Below, piece after piece: positions 1 to 6,738 of a DNA stretch of 30,520 bases. Each line of letters opens with the position of its first letter. The stretch's first letter is position 1. The DNA is from CAYSPT01 sp964432985. GTDB taxonomy: Bacteria > Muiribacteriota > CAYSPT01. The stretch spans positions 1 to 30,520 of the forward strand of contig CAYSPT010000060.1 in assembly GCA_964432985.1 (NCBI GenBank). Direction: 5' to 3'. Below the pieces are notes generated by a model. It had not been told where the DNA came from and ran no database searches. It was given only the letters and a program-made list of their open reading frames with translations. A program made the translations under genes and the position numbers.

Positions 1-55
1 ACCCCAGTCCGCCTTCCAGCAGGCGGGTGTCTTCATGCATATTGGGTTTACTCAT
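1..55 (-). CDS. Start of an unidentified protein, cut by window edge
   Basis: Only the first 18 codons are visible on the minus strand, beginning MSKPNMHEDTRLLEGGLG. The ATG at 55-53 follows an AGGAGAGG ribosome-binding sequence that overlaps the end and stop codon of the 91-aa gene just upstream, so the two genes are very probably cotranscribed and translationally coupled. The rest lies outside the window and 18 residues are too few to name a family. The start call rests on the strong ribosome-binding site and on the absence of stops up to the edge. Confidence 0.65.
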   Translation of the reverse strand, partial: MSKPNMHEDTRLLEGGLG

Positions 56-64
56 AATAATTTG

Positions 65-340
65 TCACCTCTCCTTTTGTTTTATTTTGTTAACTTCCGG
101 CGGCTTTTCGCCGGTTTTTTTACTTTTCGAATCATGTGCCGGCGGCTTGCACTTTATAAGCCTGGCCAGCCCGTGAACGAACATTTCGGGGGTAATCACC
201 CCGGTGGCTACCAGGTTGTACCGCTGTTTGATTTTCGAGAGACGGAACGCCTCCACCAGAGCACTTATCACCGCTACCAAAAATACAACAAGGTAGAATA
301 TCCAGTAATTGGTAACGTGCTCCAGGATTACGGTATTCAT
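65..340 (-). CDS. Small single-helix membrane protein, 91 aa, unknown function
   Basis: This protein has an N-terminal hydrophobic segment (about residues 12-30, YWIFYLVVFLVAVISALVE) followed by a basic, lysine-rich cytoplasmic-type tail ending KIKQKER. That fits a small inner-membrane protein with one transmembrane helix. I do not recognise a family. Its 3' end carries the ribosome-binding sequence for the next minus-strand gene, whose ATG is 9 bases downstream of its stop, so it is the first visible gene of an operon. The gene's own ribosome-binding site is weak (AAGGT about a dozen bases before the ATG). Its leader of about 225 bases contains a promoter, a terminator-like hairpin and a repeat described separately. 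The overlapping plus-strand open frame is judged a shadow because it lacks a ribosome-binding site and a protein-like composition. Confidence 0.7.
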   Translation of the reverse strand: MNTVILEHVTNYWIFYLVVFLVAVISALVEAFRLSKIKQRYNLVATGVITPEMFVHGLARLIKCKPPAHDSKSKKTGEKPPEVNKIKQKER

Positions 341-352
341 AGTCTCATCATA

Positions 353-421
353 CCTTACTTTCTACGCTCCTTGCTTGAGGGCGGGACTGAAAAACAAATG
401 TTACTGAACGATGTCCTACAG
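353..421. repeat. Dispersed repeat copy A (about 70 bp)
   Basis: About 70 bp here align with 22854-22922 in the same orientation. Shared blocks include CCTTACTTTC, CTTGCTTGAGGG and GTTACTGAA, with a one-base length difference in the middle and identity of roughly 70-75 percent by eye. Both copies lie in non-coding DNA near the start of a minus-strand transcription unit. In copy A the frame that is open in copy B is closed by stops, so a conserved protein is unlikely. Confidence 0.6.
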
Positions 422-500
422 ACCAGGTTAATCCTGCAAAGTCCTGTTGGATTACTTTCCAAACTATTTGTTACGCTGCTTGTTTATATACCTTTTAATA

Positions 501-527
501 AAAAAATGAACACCTGATACCGTGTTC
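501..527 (-). terminator. Terminator-like hairpin in the leader of the 91-aa gene
   Basis: Read on the minus strand, GAACAC and GTGTTC form a 6-bp perfect stem around an 8-base loop and are followed after one base by six Ts. This is the layout of an intrinsic terminator. It lies about 40-65 bases downstream of the expected start site of the minus-strand promoter at 574-602 and well before the coding start at 340. It could therefore act as an attenuator or release a short RNA. The stem is short, so efficiency is uncertain. Confidence 0.5.
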
Positions 528-573
528 GCTTTTCGGCGCTAACTCCGATTAAATCCCTGTTTATGGGATATCT

Positions 574-602
574 ATTTTATCAAAGACACCCGACAGTGTC
601 AA
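574..602 (-). promoter_or_regulatory. Sigma70-type promoter for the minus-strand operon
   Basis: On the minus strand TTGACA (602-597) is followed after exactly 17 bases by TAAAAT (579-574), a near-consensus vegetative promoter. The transcript would start near 567 and run through the hairpin at 501-527 toward the 91-aa gene. It sits about 100 bp from the divergent plus-strand promoter at 707-735. Confidence 0.6.
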
Positions 603-706
603 TGAAATGAACCGCAAATCCGCCTTACGTTTGGAAGAGGCAGTAAGAAACGGAATCCTTAGCGGAGCTGCCCCAGGATGGCAAGCACCGTGAAGTATTT
701 GATAAA

Positions 707-735
707 TTGACAGCTATATAACACCATGCTATACT
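707..735 (+). promoter_or_regulatory. Sigma70-type promoter for the HAMP/HEAT operon
   Basis: TTGACA (707-712), a 17-base spacer and TATACT (730-735) give a near-consensus promoter with a start site near 742. It lies upstream of the AAGGAGGG ribosome-binding site at 785-792. It also rules out the ATG at 726 as a start codon, because that codon falls inside the promoter spacer. Confidence 0.65.
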
Positions 736-800
736 TGGTTCGCAGCGCATTATTATATAATTACGCGCGTGTAGATTCGGTATTAAGGAGGGACCTCACC

Positions 801-1085
801 TTGCTGGGACCAGAACTTTTAAAGACAATTTTTTTCGTTTTACTTGGCCTGGCTGTGCTTTTTCTGCTCAGCACACTGGCTGACGACATGCATATGCAAA
901 TAGCCCGTTTTCACGATTACCTGGACCAGAAGACGGCAGCCACCAGGGCTTACAAGCGAGTGGTGGAAGACTTCACCAATAACCTGGAAGACGCGAAAGC
1001 GGCGCTGCGGCGCCTGGATCCTGAATACGCCAAGACATCTCCCTTGATGAAACGGAATCCTGATCGAAGGAAGCGTGGTAAATAG
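801..1085 (+). CDS. Small one-helix membrane protein, 94 aa, unknown function
   Basis: I chose the TTG at 801 because AAGGAGGG ends 8 bases before it and because the ATG at 726 in the same frame lies inside the promoter. The protein has one hydrophobic helix (about residues 8-25, KTIFFVLLGLAVLFLLS). A charged region then contains an amphipathic stretch (about 35-65) and a basic tail (RNPDRRKRGK). This suggests a bitopic inner-membrane protein with a helical soluble part. No family is recognised. Its stop codon TAG overlaps by one base the GTG start of the HAMP protein, so the two are probably made together in a fixed ratio and may form a complex. That last point is inference. Confidence 0.7.
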   Translation: MLGPELLKTIFFVLLGLAVLFLLSTLADDMHMQIARFHDYLDQKTAATRAYKRVVEDFTNNLEDAKAALRRLDPEYAKTSPLMKRNPDRRKRGK

Positions 1086-1768
1086 TGAATTATGCAAAAC
1101 GCCGTACCTATTTAATTAAAAAAGGTTTTCAAGCCCGACTTATCGTTATAATCCTGCTGCTGGTAGTCATAGTGGCTAACCTCACCGGGGGCGTGGTATA
1201 CGGCATTCTCAAAACCGACATGGTGCGGGTATGGCTGGCCAAGGCTTTCACGCTGAGAGCAGACGAAGTGCTGCTCCCGGCAGTCATTCTGGCAGAACTT
1301 TTCAGCGTGGTTATCGTAGCTTTTATCAGTCTCTTTGTTACTCACCGCATAGCCGGCCCCGTGTACCGCTTCGAGAAAGTCTGTGAGGAGGTGGAAGCAG
1401 GCCGTCTTAGTATAAAGGTGCGACTACGTGAAAAAGACGAGTTCAAGGAACTGGCCGACTCGTTCAATACCATGCTGCGAACCCTGGAAGAGAAATTCTC
1501 ACACATGAAAGCGCTGGCGGCCCAGGTAAATGCCACCGTGAGCCAGATGGCCGGGACCAGTGAGAAGAACCTCACCAAACAGGAAGCGTTATCCCAGATC
1601 AAGGCCATCTCACCCGTTTCACAAGAACTCAACCAGTTGATTGCCACCTTCGAAGTGTCCGAAGGGTCACTTTCCGAAGAAGAATTCGCCGGTGATGATG
1701 AAGCCGGTATTGATGACGAGGAAGACGAAGAAACCGACGAAAAACCCGATCAGGGAAAGGAAGAATGA
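1085..1768 (+). CDS. HAMP-domain membrane protein without an output domain, 227 aa
   Basis: The protein has two transmembrane helices (about residues 18-40 and 64-86) separated by a very short external loop. A HAMP linker follows (about 83-137), with the HRIAGPVYRFEK start and the DEF-KELADSFNTM second helix typical of the family. The rest is a helical segment to about 190 and an acidic tail rich in Glu and Asp. HAMP domains normally pass a signal to a kinase, cyclase or chemotaxis domain. None is present here and the external loop is too small to be a classical sensor. It may therefore work with a partner protein. The GTG start overlaps the previous stop codon, and the HEAT-repeat gene follows after 10 bases, which suggests a shared membrane complex (inference). 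Confidence 0.85.
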   Translation: MNYAKRRTYLIKKGFQARLIVIILLLVVIVANLTGGVVYGILKTDMVRVWLAKAFTLRADEVLLPAVILAELFSVVIVAFISLFVTHRIAGPVYRFEKVCEEVEAGRLSIKVRLREKDEFKELADSFNTMLRTLEEKFSHMKALAAQVNATVSQMAGTSEKNLTKQEALSQIKAISPVSQELNQLIATFEVSEGSLSEEEFAGDDEAGIDDEEDEETDEKPDQGKEE

Positions 1769-1778
1769 CCCGATCCCC

Positions 1779-3845
1779 ATGGCTGACAAATCCAAGTCTC
1801 CAGTTACCGGCCAACATGTACTGTCGCTGATTGACAACCTCAAGGCTATCAGATGGGCAGACAGAAAAAATGCTGCCGAAGAGCTTGAAAAAATAGGGAA
1901 GCCCTGTGTCCATTTCCTGGAACAAAGCCTGTACCAGGAAAACGAAGACGTACGGTACTGGGTCACTATCATCCTGGCCCGTATCGGCGGCGATGGACTT
2001 GTCCCGTTGATGAAATTACTCAAAGACGGCGACAAGAGAATGCGCGCATTCGCCACCAGGGCCCTTGGTGAAACCAACGACAGGAAGGTGGTCCCCGCCC
2101 TTATCAACGCTCTTGGCGACAGTTCCTGGTCGGTGCGTAAGAACGCCGCCGACAGCCTTATACAGCTAGGGAAAATCGCACTCAAGCCCGTAGGGCAGGC
2201 GTTGAAGAACGACAACGAGGATATTCGTTACTGGGCAACCAGAATTCTTGGAGGCATGGGGAAATCCGGAGTGGGACCGTTACTGGTGCTGCTTAAAAAG
2301 GGTAACAAGGACATGCGGTTTTTCGCAGCCGAAGCCCTGGGGGACGTGGAAGATCCCAAATCAATCAAAGCGCTTATCGATACGTTGTCCGACCCTTCCT
2401 GGTCGGTGCGCAAAAACGCCGCCAAGAGCCTTCAGAAACTGGGGAAGCAAGCTGTCATTCCCCTCAGCAAGGCACTGGAATCTCCCAATCAAGACATCCG
2501 CTTCTGGGTCGCCCGCATTCTTGGGAAAATCGGGGAGGAAGCCATCACGGCCCTGCTCAAACAACTCAAGGATGAAGACAGCGAAACCAGGCGGCTCACC
2601 AGGCAGGTACTGGATGACATGGGCGGAGTGGCGGTGGAACCCCTCATCAAAGCGTTGCAGAGCAAAAACCGTGAAATGCGAAGAAACGCCGCTGAAGCCC
2701 TGGGCAACACCAGGGACCCGCGCTCCATCCAGCCGCTGATCAGGGCCCTGGCCGACGAATCATGGTTCGTAAGGAAGAACGCCGCCGAAGCCCTGGAAGA
2801 AATGGGCAACCGGGCTGTCCCGGAACTGACGGCAGCCCTGGCGCTTCAGAACGAGGACATCCAGTACTGGTCGACACGGGTGCTGGGTAATATCGGAATT
2901 ACGGACGTGTCGCCGCTGGCGGCGGTCCTGCGAGATGGAAACGAAGAAGCCCGGTACTACGCTATCGAGGCCATGGGACGGGCGTTGAACTGGAAAGACA
3001 GCATGGCCTACCTGGTTGAAGCTCTCAAGGATCCCAGTTGGCCGGTAAGGCGCAAAGCGGCGGAATCCCTTGAAATAATCGGCCCGCCGGTAGTGGAATA
3101 CCTCATCCAATCAATCAAGGACCAGGACTCCGATATTCGCTACTGGACACTACGAATTCTTAGATCGTTCGGCGATATGGCCATGGAGAAGATGTGTGAG
3201 ATGCTCAACGATCCCTCTCCCGAACAACGGCTCTACGCGGTTTCGGCGCTTCAGGAGTTCGGCAACAAAAAGGCGGTTGGACCGCTGAGCAGGAGCCTGA
3301 CCGACAAGAACGAATGGGTCCGCCGTCAATGCGTCATGGCGCTGGGGACCCTGGGAGATCCGGTGGCCGTATACGCACTTATCGAGGCTATGCGTCCCGA
3401 GCCGCCCGACGCCTGCCAGTTGATAGCCAAATCCATCGCCAAGCTCGGCAACGACGCTATCCCCGGCATAAAGAAATCACTTGATGATCCGGATGAAAAA
3501 ATGCGAGAGAACTTGATGTCCACCCTGAGCCAGATCGGATCGCCCGAAGCGATGCAAATCCTGCTCAGTCGTTTCTTATCCACAGAAGACGAATCGGAGG
3601 CGGACGATATAGCTTATTACATCGCCCCGTTCGGAGCGATAGCCGTTGATCCTCTTCTCAAGTTTATACCAAAAGCAAAAACCAACCAGAAAAAAATTAT
3701 TTCTTCGATTATTCAACAAATAGGAAAGCCCGCTCTGAAGCATCTCAAGGATTTTATCAAAACCGAAGATATTTCTGATACGAATATCCGCTGGATTGAC
3801 TCCCTGGTTAAAGATATTCAACCAAAAGGGAACGACACAAAATGA
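1779..3845 (+). CDS. HEAT-repeat (PBS lyase HEAT-like) scaffold protein, 688 aa
   Basis: Almost the whole protein is an array of helical HEAT repeats of about 30 residues, with recurring VRKNAAEAL and DIRYWATRILG-type helices. The repeats fall into a higher-order unit of three HEATs, 91-92 residues long (see the separate repeat entry). Such proteins are binding scaffolds rather than enzymes. There is no signal peptide or membrane helix, so it is probably cytoplasmic and may dock on the HAMP protein encoded just upstream. The frame is open further upstream to 1641, but that part overlaps the HAMP gene and reads as low-quality basic sequence. I therefore start at the ATG at 1779, 10 bases after the HAMP stop. 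The ribosome-binding site (AAAGGAAG) is rather distant, at about 15 bases. Confidence 0.88.
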   Translation: MADKSKSPVTGQHVLSLIDNLKAIRWADRKNAAEELEKIGKPCVHFLEQSLYQENEDVRYWVTIILARIGGDGLVPLMKLLKDGDKRMRAFATRALGETNDRKVVPALINALGDSSWSVRKNAADSLIQLGKIALKPVGQALKNDNEDIRYWATRILGGMGKSGVGPLLVLLKKGNKDMRFFAAEALGDVEDPKSIKALIDTLSDPSWSVRKNAAKSLQKLGKQAVIPLSKALESPNQDIRFWVARILGKIGEEAITALLKQLKDEDSETRRLTRQVLDDMGGVAVEPLIKALQSKNREMRRNAAEALGNTRDPRSIQPLIRALADESWFVRKNAAEALEEMGNRAVPELTAALALQNEDIQYWSTRVLGNIGITDVSPLAAVLRDGNEEARYYAIEAMGRALNWKDSMAYLVEALKDPSWPVRRKAAESLEIIGPPVVEYLIQSIKDQDSDIRYWTLRILRSFGDMAMEKMCEMLNDPSPEQRLYAVSALQEFGNKKAVGPLSRSLTDKNEWVRRQCVMALGTLGDPVAVYALIEAMRPEPPDACQLIAKSIAKLGNDAIPGIKKSLDDPDEKMRENLMSTLSQIGSPEAMQILLSRFLSTEDESEADDIAYYIAPFGAIAVDPLLKFIPKAKTNQKKIISSIIQQIGKPALKHLKDFIKTEDISDTNIRWIDSLVKDIQPKGNDTK
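1854..3314 (+). repeat. Three-HEAT super-repeat within the scaffold gene
   Basis: Units begin at a tryptophan-containing motif (WADRKNAA, WSVRKNAA, WSVRKNAA, WFVRKNAA, WPVRRKAA, then degenerate WVRRQCVM) at residues 26, 117, 208, 329, 421 and 513. The spacings are 91, 91, 121, 92 and 92 residues. The 121-residue interval equals one unit plus one extra HEAT of 30 residues. Within each unit the second HEAT has a D-[IV]-[RQ]-[YF]-W motif and the third an R-x-x-A-x-[RE]-A motif. Confidence 0.8.
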
Positions 3846-3877
3846 CAACCGGACACGACTAAGGAGGAGCGCAACTG

Positions 3878-4666
3878 ATGAAGATAATCCCGATTAAACC
3901 GTCTCGAGTTGGACCCTGGCTTGTTACCATACTTACCCTGCTTGTATGCTCCGGCGCCGCAATGTGCGCCGAACCGGTTTTGCTTGGTTATCGTTTTATC
4001 CCGGGTGAAACAATGGTGTACCGGATGGTTATCAGGGGAACATCCACCTCCACGTCCGGAACCATCAAGGAAAAATCCCACATTGAAACCGTTCTCCGTC
4101 TGACCCAGCGGGTGGCAGCGGTCAACCAGGACGGTATAGCCAGGCTCGAGTGCCGTATAGACTCCGGTAAAAGCACCGTCAACGGGCAAGAGTTCACTCC
4201 TCTCAATGTGGGTCAGAAGTTCAATGTCCAGCTCAACGAGCAGGGGGAGGTTATCTCCGTTCAGGGGCTGGCGGAAGGAATCAACATCGACCAGATGCAA
4301 ATCACTTTTCCGGCCCAGCCGGTGAGTCTCGGCGACTCATGGAAACGGGAGTTCACGGTGACCTCCGGCTACCCGGTGAAACTCATGATCACGTACACCG
4401 TCGAAGACATCACCAGGACCGAAGCTTCGTGCCTGGTCAAGCTGAGGTCCGTGGTGGAGGGGATACCTCAGGAAGCTCCCCGGCCGGGAGTGCTGCTTAA
4501 CAAACTTCGCGCTGAAGGATCAATTCTCTTTGACTGCGTGAAGGGCAGAATTACGAGCAACCACGTTTCGAGCGTTATGCAGATGAAAATGCGGGAAATC
4601 AAGGATGGTGCTCCACGAGACGTTTCGACCCGGCTCAATATGTCGATGACGGTCGAACTCCAGTAA
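3878..4666 (+). CDS. Exported protein, 262 aa, resembling DUF6263-type proteins
   Basis: An N-terminal signal peptide is visible (basic start, hydrophobic core LVTILTLLVCSGAAM, probable cleavage near residue 31). The mature part begins LLGYRFIPGETMVYRM and is rich in beta-strand patterns. The opening YRF-x-GE-x-x-YRM and the mid-protein SLGDSWKRE resemble uncharacterised exported proteins annotated as DUF6263. I make that link from memory, not from a search. GGAGG about 10 bases before the ATG supports the start. The gene follows the HEAT-repeat gene by 32 bases on the same strand and is probably in the same operon, which suggests a periplasmic part of the same machine. No catalytic motif is visible. 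Confidence 0.75.
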   Translation: MKIIPIKPSRVGPWLVTILTLLVCSGAAMCAEPVLLGYRFIPGETMVYRMVIRGTSTSTSGTIKEKSHIETVLRLTQRVAAVNQDGIARLECRIDSGKSTVNGQEFTPLNVGQKFNVQLNEQGEVISVQGLAEGINIDQMQITFPAQPVSLGDSWKREFTVTSGYPVKLMITYTVEDITRTEASCLVKLRSVVEGIPQEAPRPGVLLNKLRAEGSILFDCVKGRITSNHVSSVMQMKMREIKDGAPRDVSTRLNMSMTVELQ

Positions 4667-4764
4667 CCATCCGTCAGGTTTTTCATAGCCGGAAAACGAA
4701 GCGTCAGCATCTGCGTCCGCAGTAAGCAATCTTATTAATAAAAAATGACTCAAACAATAAAACT

Positions 4765-5022
4765 ATGACCAGAAAACCATCGTACATAGGCGGCACTTTT
4801 AATAAAGGCGTATCGTCTCAAGATAATTCGGAGGCAGACGAGACGTTCGACAGGAACTGCTGTGGACGCTGCCAGTACTTCAATACCTGCATCAAGAACT
4901 GGATAAGGGGAGAGCACGGACTTCCCAGGATCTGCTGCAACCAATGCAAGCACTACCGCAGGTGTCTGCAAAAATGGACCCGCCAGCGCGGCACACCTTC
5001 AACCACCAGGTTCATTCATTAG
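4765..5022 (+). CDS. Small cysteine-rich protein with duplicated CC-x2-C-x5-C motif, 85 aa
   Basis: Two matching modules are visible, CCGRCQYFNTCIKNW and CCNQCKHYRRCLQKW, each CC-x2-C-x5-C-x3-W, separated by a short basic linker (residues about 32-75). The spacing of four cysteines in each module suggests metal binding, most likely zinc, or a small iron-sulphur protein. This is inferred from the pattern only. No clear ribosome-binding site precedes the ATG, so the exact start is uncertain. The internal duplication argues strongly that the frame is real. It lies 98 bases after the exported protein gene on the same strand and is convergent with the methyltransferase gene. I do not recognise a named family. 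Confidence 0.65.
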   Translation: MTRKPSYIGGTFNKGVSSQDNSEADETFDRNCCGRCQYFNTCIKNWIRGEHGLPRICCNQCKHYRRCLQKWTRQRGTPSTTRFIH

Positions 5023-5060
5023 CCTATCACACAGAAAACATAAGATACTGCCCGGGACAT

Positions 5061-5780
5061 TCAAGAGTTCCTGCTGTAACAAAAAATGTAATTTGATAGA
5101 CGAGGAAATACCCTGCAAATCAACTTATAGCAATGGTTGGTCAAGAAAGAACGACCATATCCAGGAAGACAAACCAGTTCCCATGTTATTGATGATAACC
5201 CAGCCAGGACAAAGATGTCTTTGAGTTCTTCAGGAGTGTATTCTCTCACGTGCCCTCCGTACCTACCGGGTACGAATATCGAAAATATTCTCTGTCCTTT
5301 GAGCATGCGAATCCGGTTAGATAACCTGCTCAGGTTCGGGGTTGTTATGAAAACCAGGCCCCCTGGTTTGAGAAAACGACACAGTTCTTTGATTACCTCT
5401 AGCGGCGTTCGAGCCAGATGTTCTATGACCTGACACAAGAGAATAACGTCATAGGTCCGATTTAAATTTATTTTAGGCTTGTTCAGGTCGAGGTAGCTGA
5501 AAGGCAGAGAAAAATTATTACAGAGTTTTTTGGAATGCTTGACTAAGCTTCCTTCGAAAAAATCGTATCCGTCCACCTTAGCATTCAACTGCAACGCACA
5601 AGCCAATCCGACACCGCCGATACCTATTGCACCTACCGTTTTACCTTCAAGGTCAAATTGTTTTAAACGCTCGATGGTACAAATGATTCTTTTTCGATTG
5701 GCTGTAATCTCGGGAAGCCGTTCGGGGCAATTCTCTTCAATTTTTTGGATAAACTTGCTAAACCATAAAGATGAAACCAT
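5061..5780 (-). CDS. Class I SAM-dependent methyltransferase, UbiG-like, 239 aa
   Basis: A Rossmann methyltransferase core is visible. Motif I is TVGAIGIGGVGLA (residues 48-60), the acidic residue after strand 2 lies in VDGYDFF (D73), motif IV is YDVILLCQVIEHL (110-122), and the post-motif strand is FLKPGGLVFITTPN (136-149). The motif I strand lacks the usual acidic residue (AIGIGG rather than DxGCG). The substrate cannot be told. Similar enzymes act on small molecules, quinone precursors or glycan-linked sugars. The start is 26 bases after the secF stop without a good ribosome-binding site, so it may be the last gene of the secDF operon. The coding sequence looks more AT-rich than secD/secF, which may indicate a different origin. 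Confidence 0.85.
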   Translation of the reverse strand: MVSSLWFSKFIQKIEENCPERLPEITANRKRIICTIERLKQFDLEGKTVGAIGIGGVGLACALQLNAKVDGYDFFEGSLVKHSKKLCNNFSLPFSYLDLNKPKINLNRTYDVILLCQVIEHLARTPLEVIKELCRFLKPGGLVFITTPNLSRLSNRIRMLKGQRIFSIFVPGRYGGHVREYTPEELKDIFVLAGLSSITWELVCLPGYGRSFLTNHCYKLICRVFPRLSNYIFCYSRNS

Positions 5781-5806
5781 TATTGTTGCATTACTACCAG
5801 TTATGT

Positions 5807-6721
5807 CTACCTATGATGTGGTGACATACGGTTCCAGGCGACCAGTATGGGACTGACCACGAAAATGGAGGAATACGTACCAATCAACACTCCAATGAAC
5901 AGGGCAAACCCGAAGTTCTCCAGAATCGGTCCTCCCAGCAACCACAGGCAGGTAACCGGGAACAGCGTGGTCAACGACGTGTTGATGGTCCGGGAAAAAG
6001 ACTGATTGAGACTGGTGTTGACCAGTACTTGAAACGGCTTTTTCCGAAGCAGGCTGAAGTTCTCCCTGATGCGGTCTGAAATAACGATAGTGTCGTTGAG
6101 CGAGTACCCGATAATGGTCAGAAGCGCCGCCACTACCGGGATGGAAATCTCTTTACCGAACATAGAGAAAAATCCCAGGGTGATGAGGCAGTCGTGTATC
6201 AGGGCAACTACGGCTGCCACACCGAATCTAAACTCGAACCGGTAGGTAATATAAAGCAGTATACAGACCAGCGCCCAGAAAAGGGCCCAGAACGCCTGTT
6301 TCTGAAGCTGTTCACCCACCGCCGGTCCGACCTGTTCTACCCGGACAGTCCCTTCCGTACCGGGTAGTAAGCCGAGTTCCTGAGTCAGGGCTTCCTTCAA
6401 TCTGCCCCGGTCCTCGTTCTTCATGAACTCGGTGTTGACGATGAATTCCGTGATATCCGCTGAGCCGCCGCGAACCCGCTGGATGATTACCTGGCTGGCC
6501 CGCAGGTGAAACTCCGGCTGTCCAATGACATTCCGGAGGGTGTTTTCATCAAGGACCTTGCCCTTGTGCTCCGCGGGAAACCGGAGCTGCATGAGGCTGC
6601 CTCCCCGAAAATCTATACCAAAATTGAATCCGCGCACAAAGAAAGACACCACCGAAGCGGCTACCAGAATAAACGTTACCGTATAAGCCAGTTTTCTCCA
6701 CTTGAGAAAGTCTATATTCAT
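5807..6721 (-). CDS. secF: Protein translocase subunit SecF, 304 aa
   Basis: SecF forms with SecD an inner-membrane complex that uses the proton gradient to pull exported proteins out of SecYEG on the periplasmic side. The sequence has a first transmembrane helix (about residues 13-30), then FNFGIDFRGGSLMQLRF, a periplasmic region, and the C-terminal bundle. The family signature IGYSLNDTIVISDRIRENF is present. Length matches typical SecF. A GGAGG ribosome-binding site lies about 9 bases before the ATG. The gene starts 17 bases after the secD stop, which is the usual gene order. It is complete, with no sign of decay. Confidence 0.96.
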   Translation of the reverse strand: MNIDFLKWRKLAYTVTFILVAASVVSFFVRGFNFGIDFRGGSLMQLRFPAEHKGKVLDENTLRNVIGQPEFHLRASQVIIQRVRGGSADITEFIVNTEFMKNEDRGRLKEALTQELGLLPGTEGTVRVEQVGPAVGEQLQKQAFWALFWALVCILLYITYRFEFRFGVAAVVALIHDCLITLGFFSMFGKEISIPVVAALLTIIGYSLNDTIVISDRIRENFSLLRKKPFQVLVNTSLNQSFSRTINTSLTTLFPVTCLWLLGGPILENFGFALFIGVLIGTYSSIFVVSPILVAWNRMSPHHR

Positions 6722-6738
6722 CAGTTACATCCTCCAGG

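Noticed and set aside
35..517. 160-codon plus-strand frame over the start of the window
   Set aside because: It lies opposite the better supported 91-aa gene and partial gene, has no ribosome-binding site, and crosses the terminator-like hairpin.
726..800. ATG at 726 as the start of the 94-aa gene
   Set aside because: The codon is inside the promoter spacer (707-735). The TTG at 801 has a strong ribosome-binding site at proper distance.
1641..1778. N-terminal extension of the HEAT protein
   Set aside because: It overlaps the HAMP gene in another frame and has a basic, non-HEAT composition. ATG 1779 is better.
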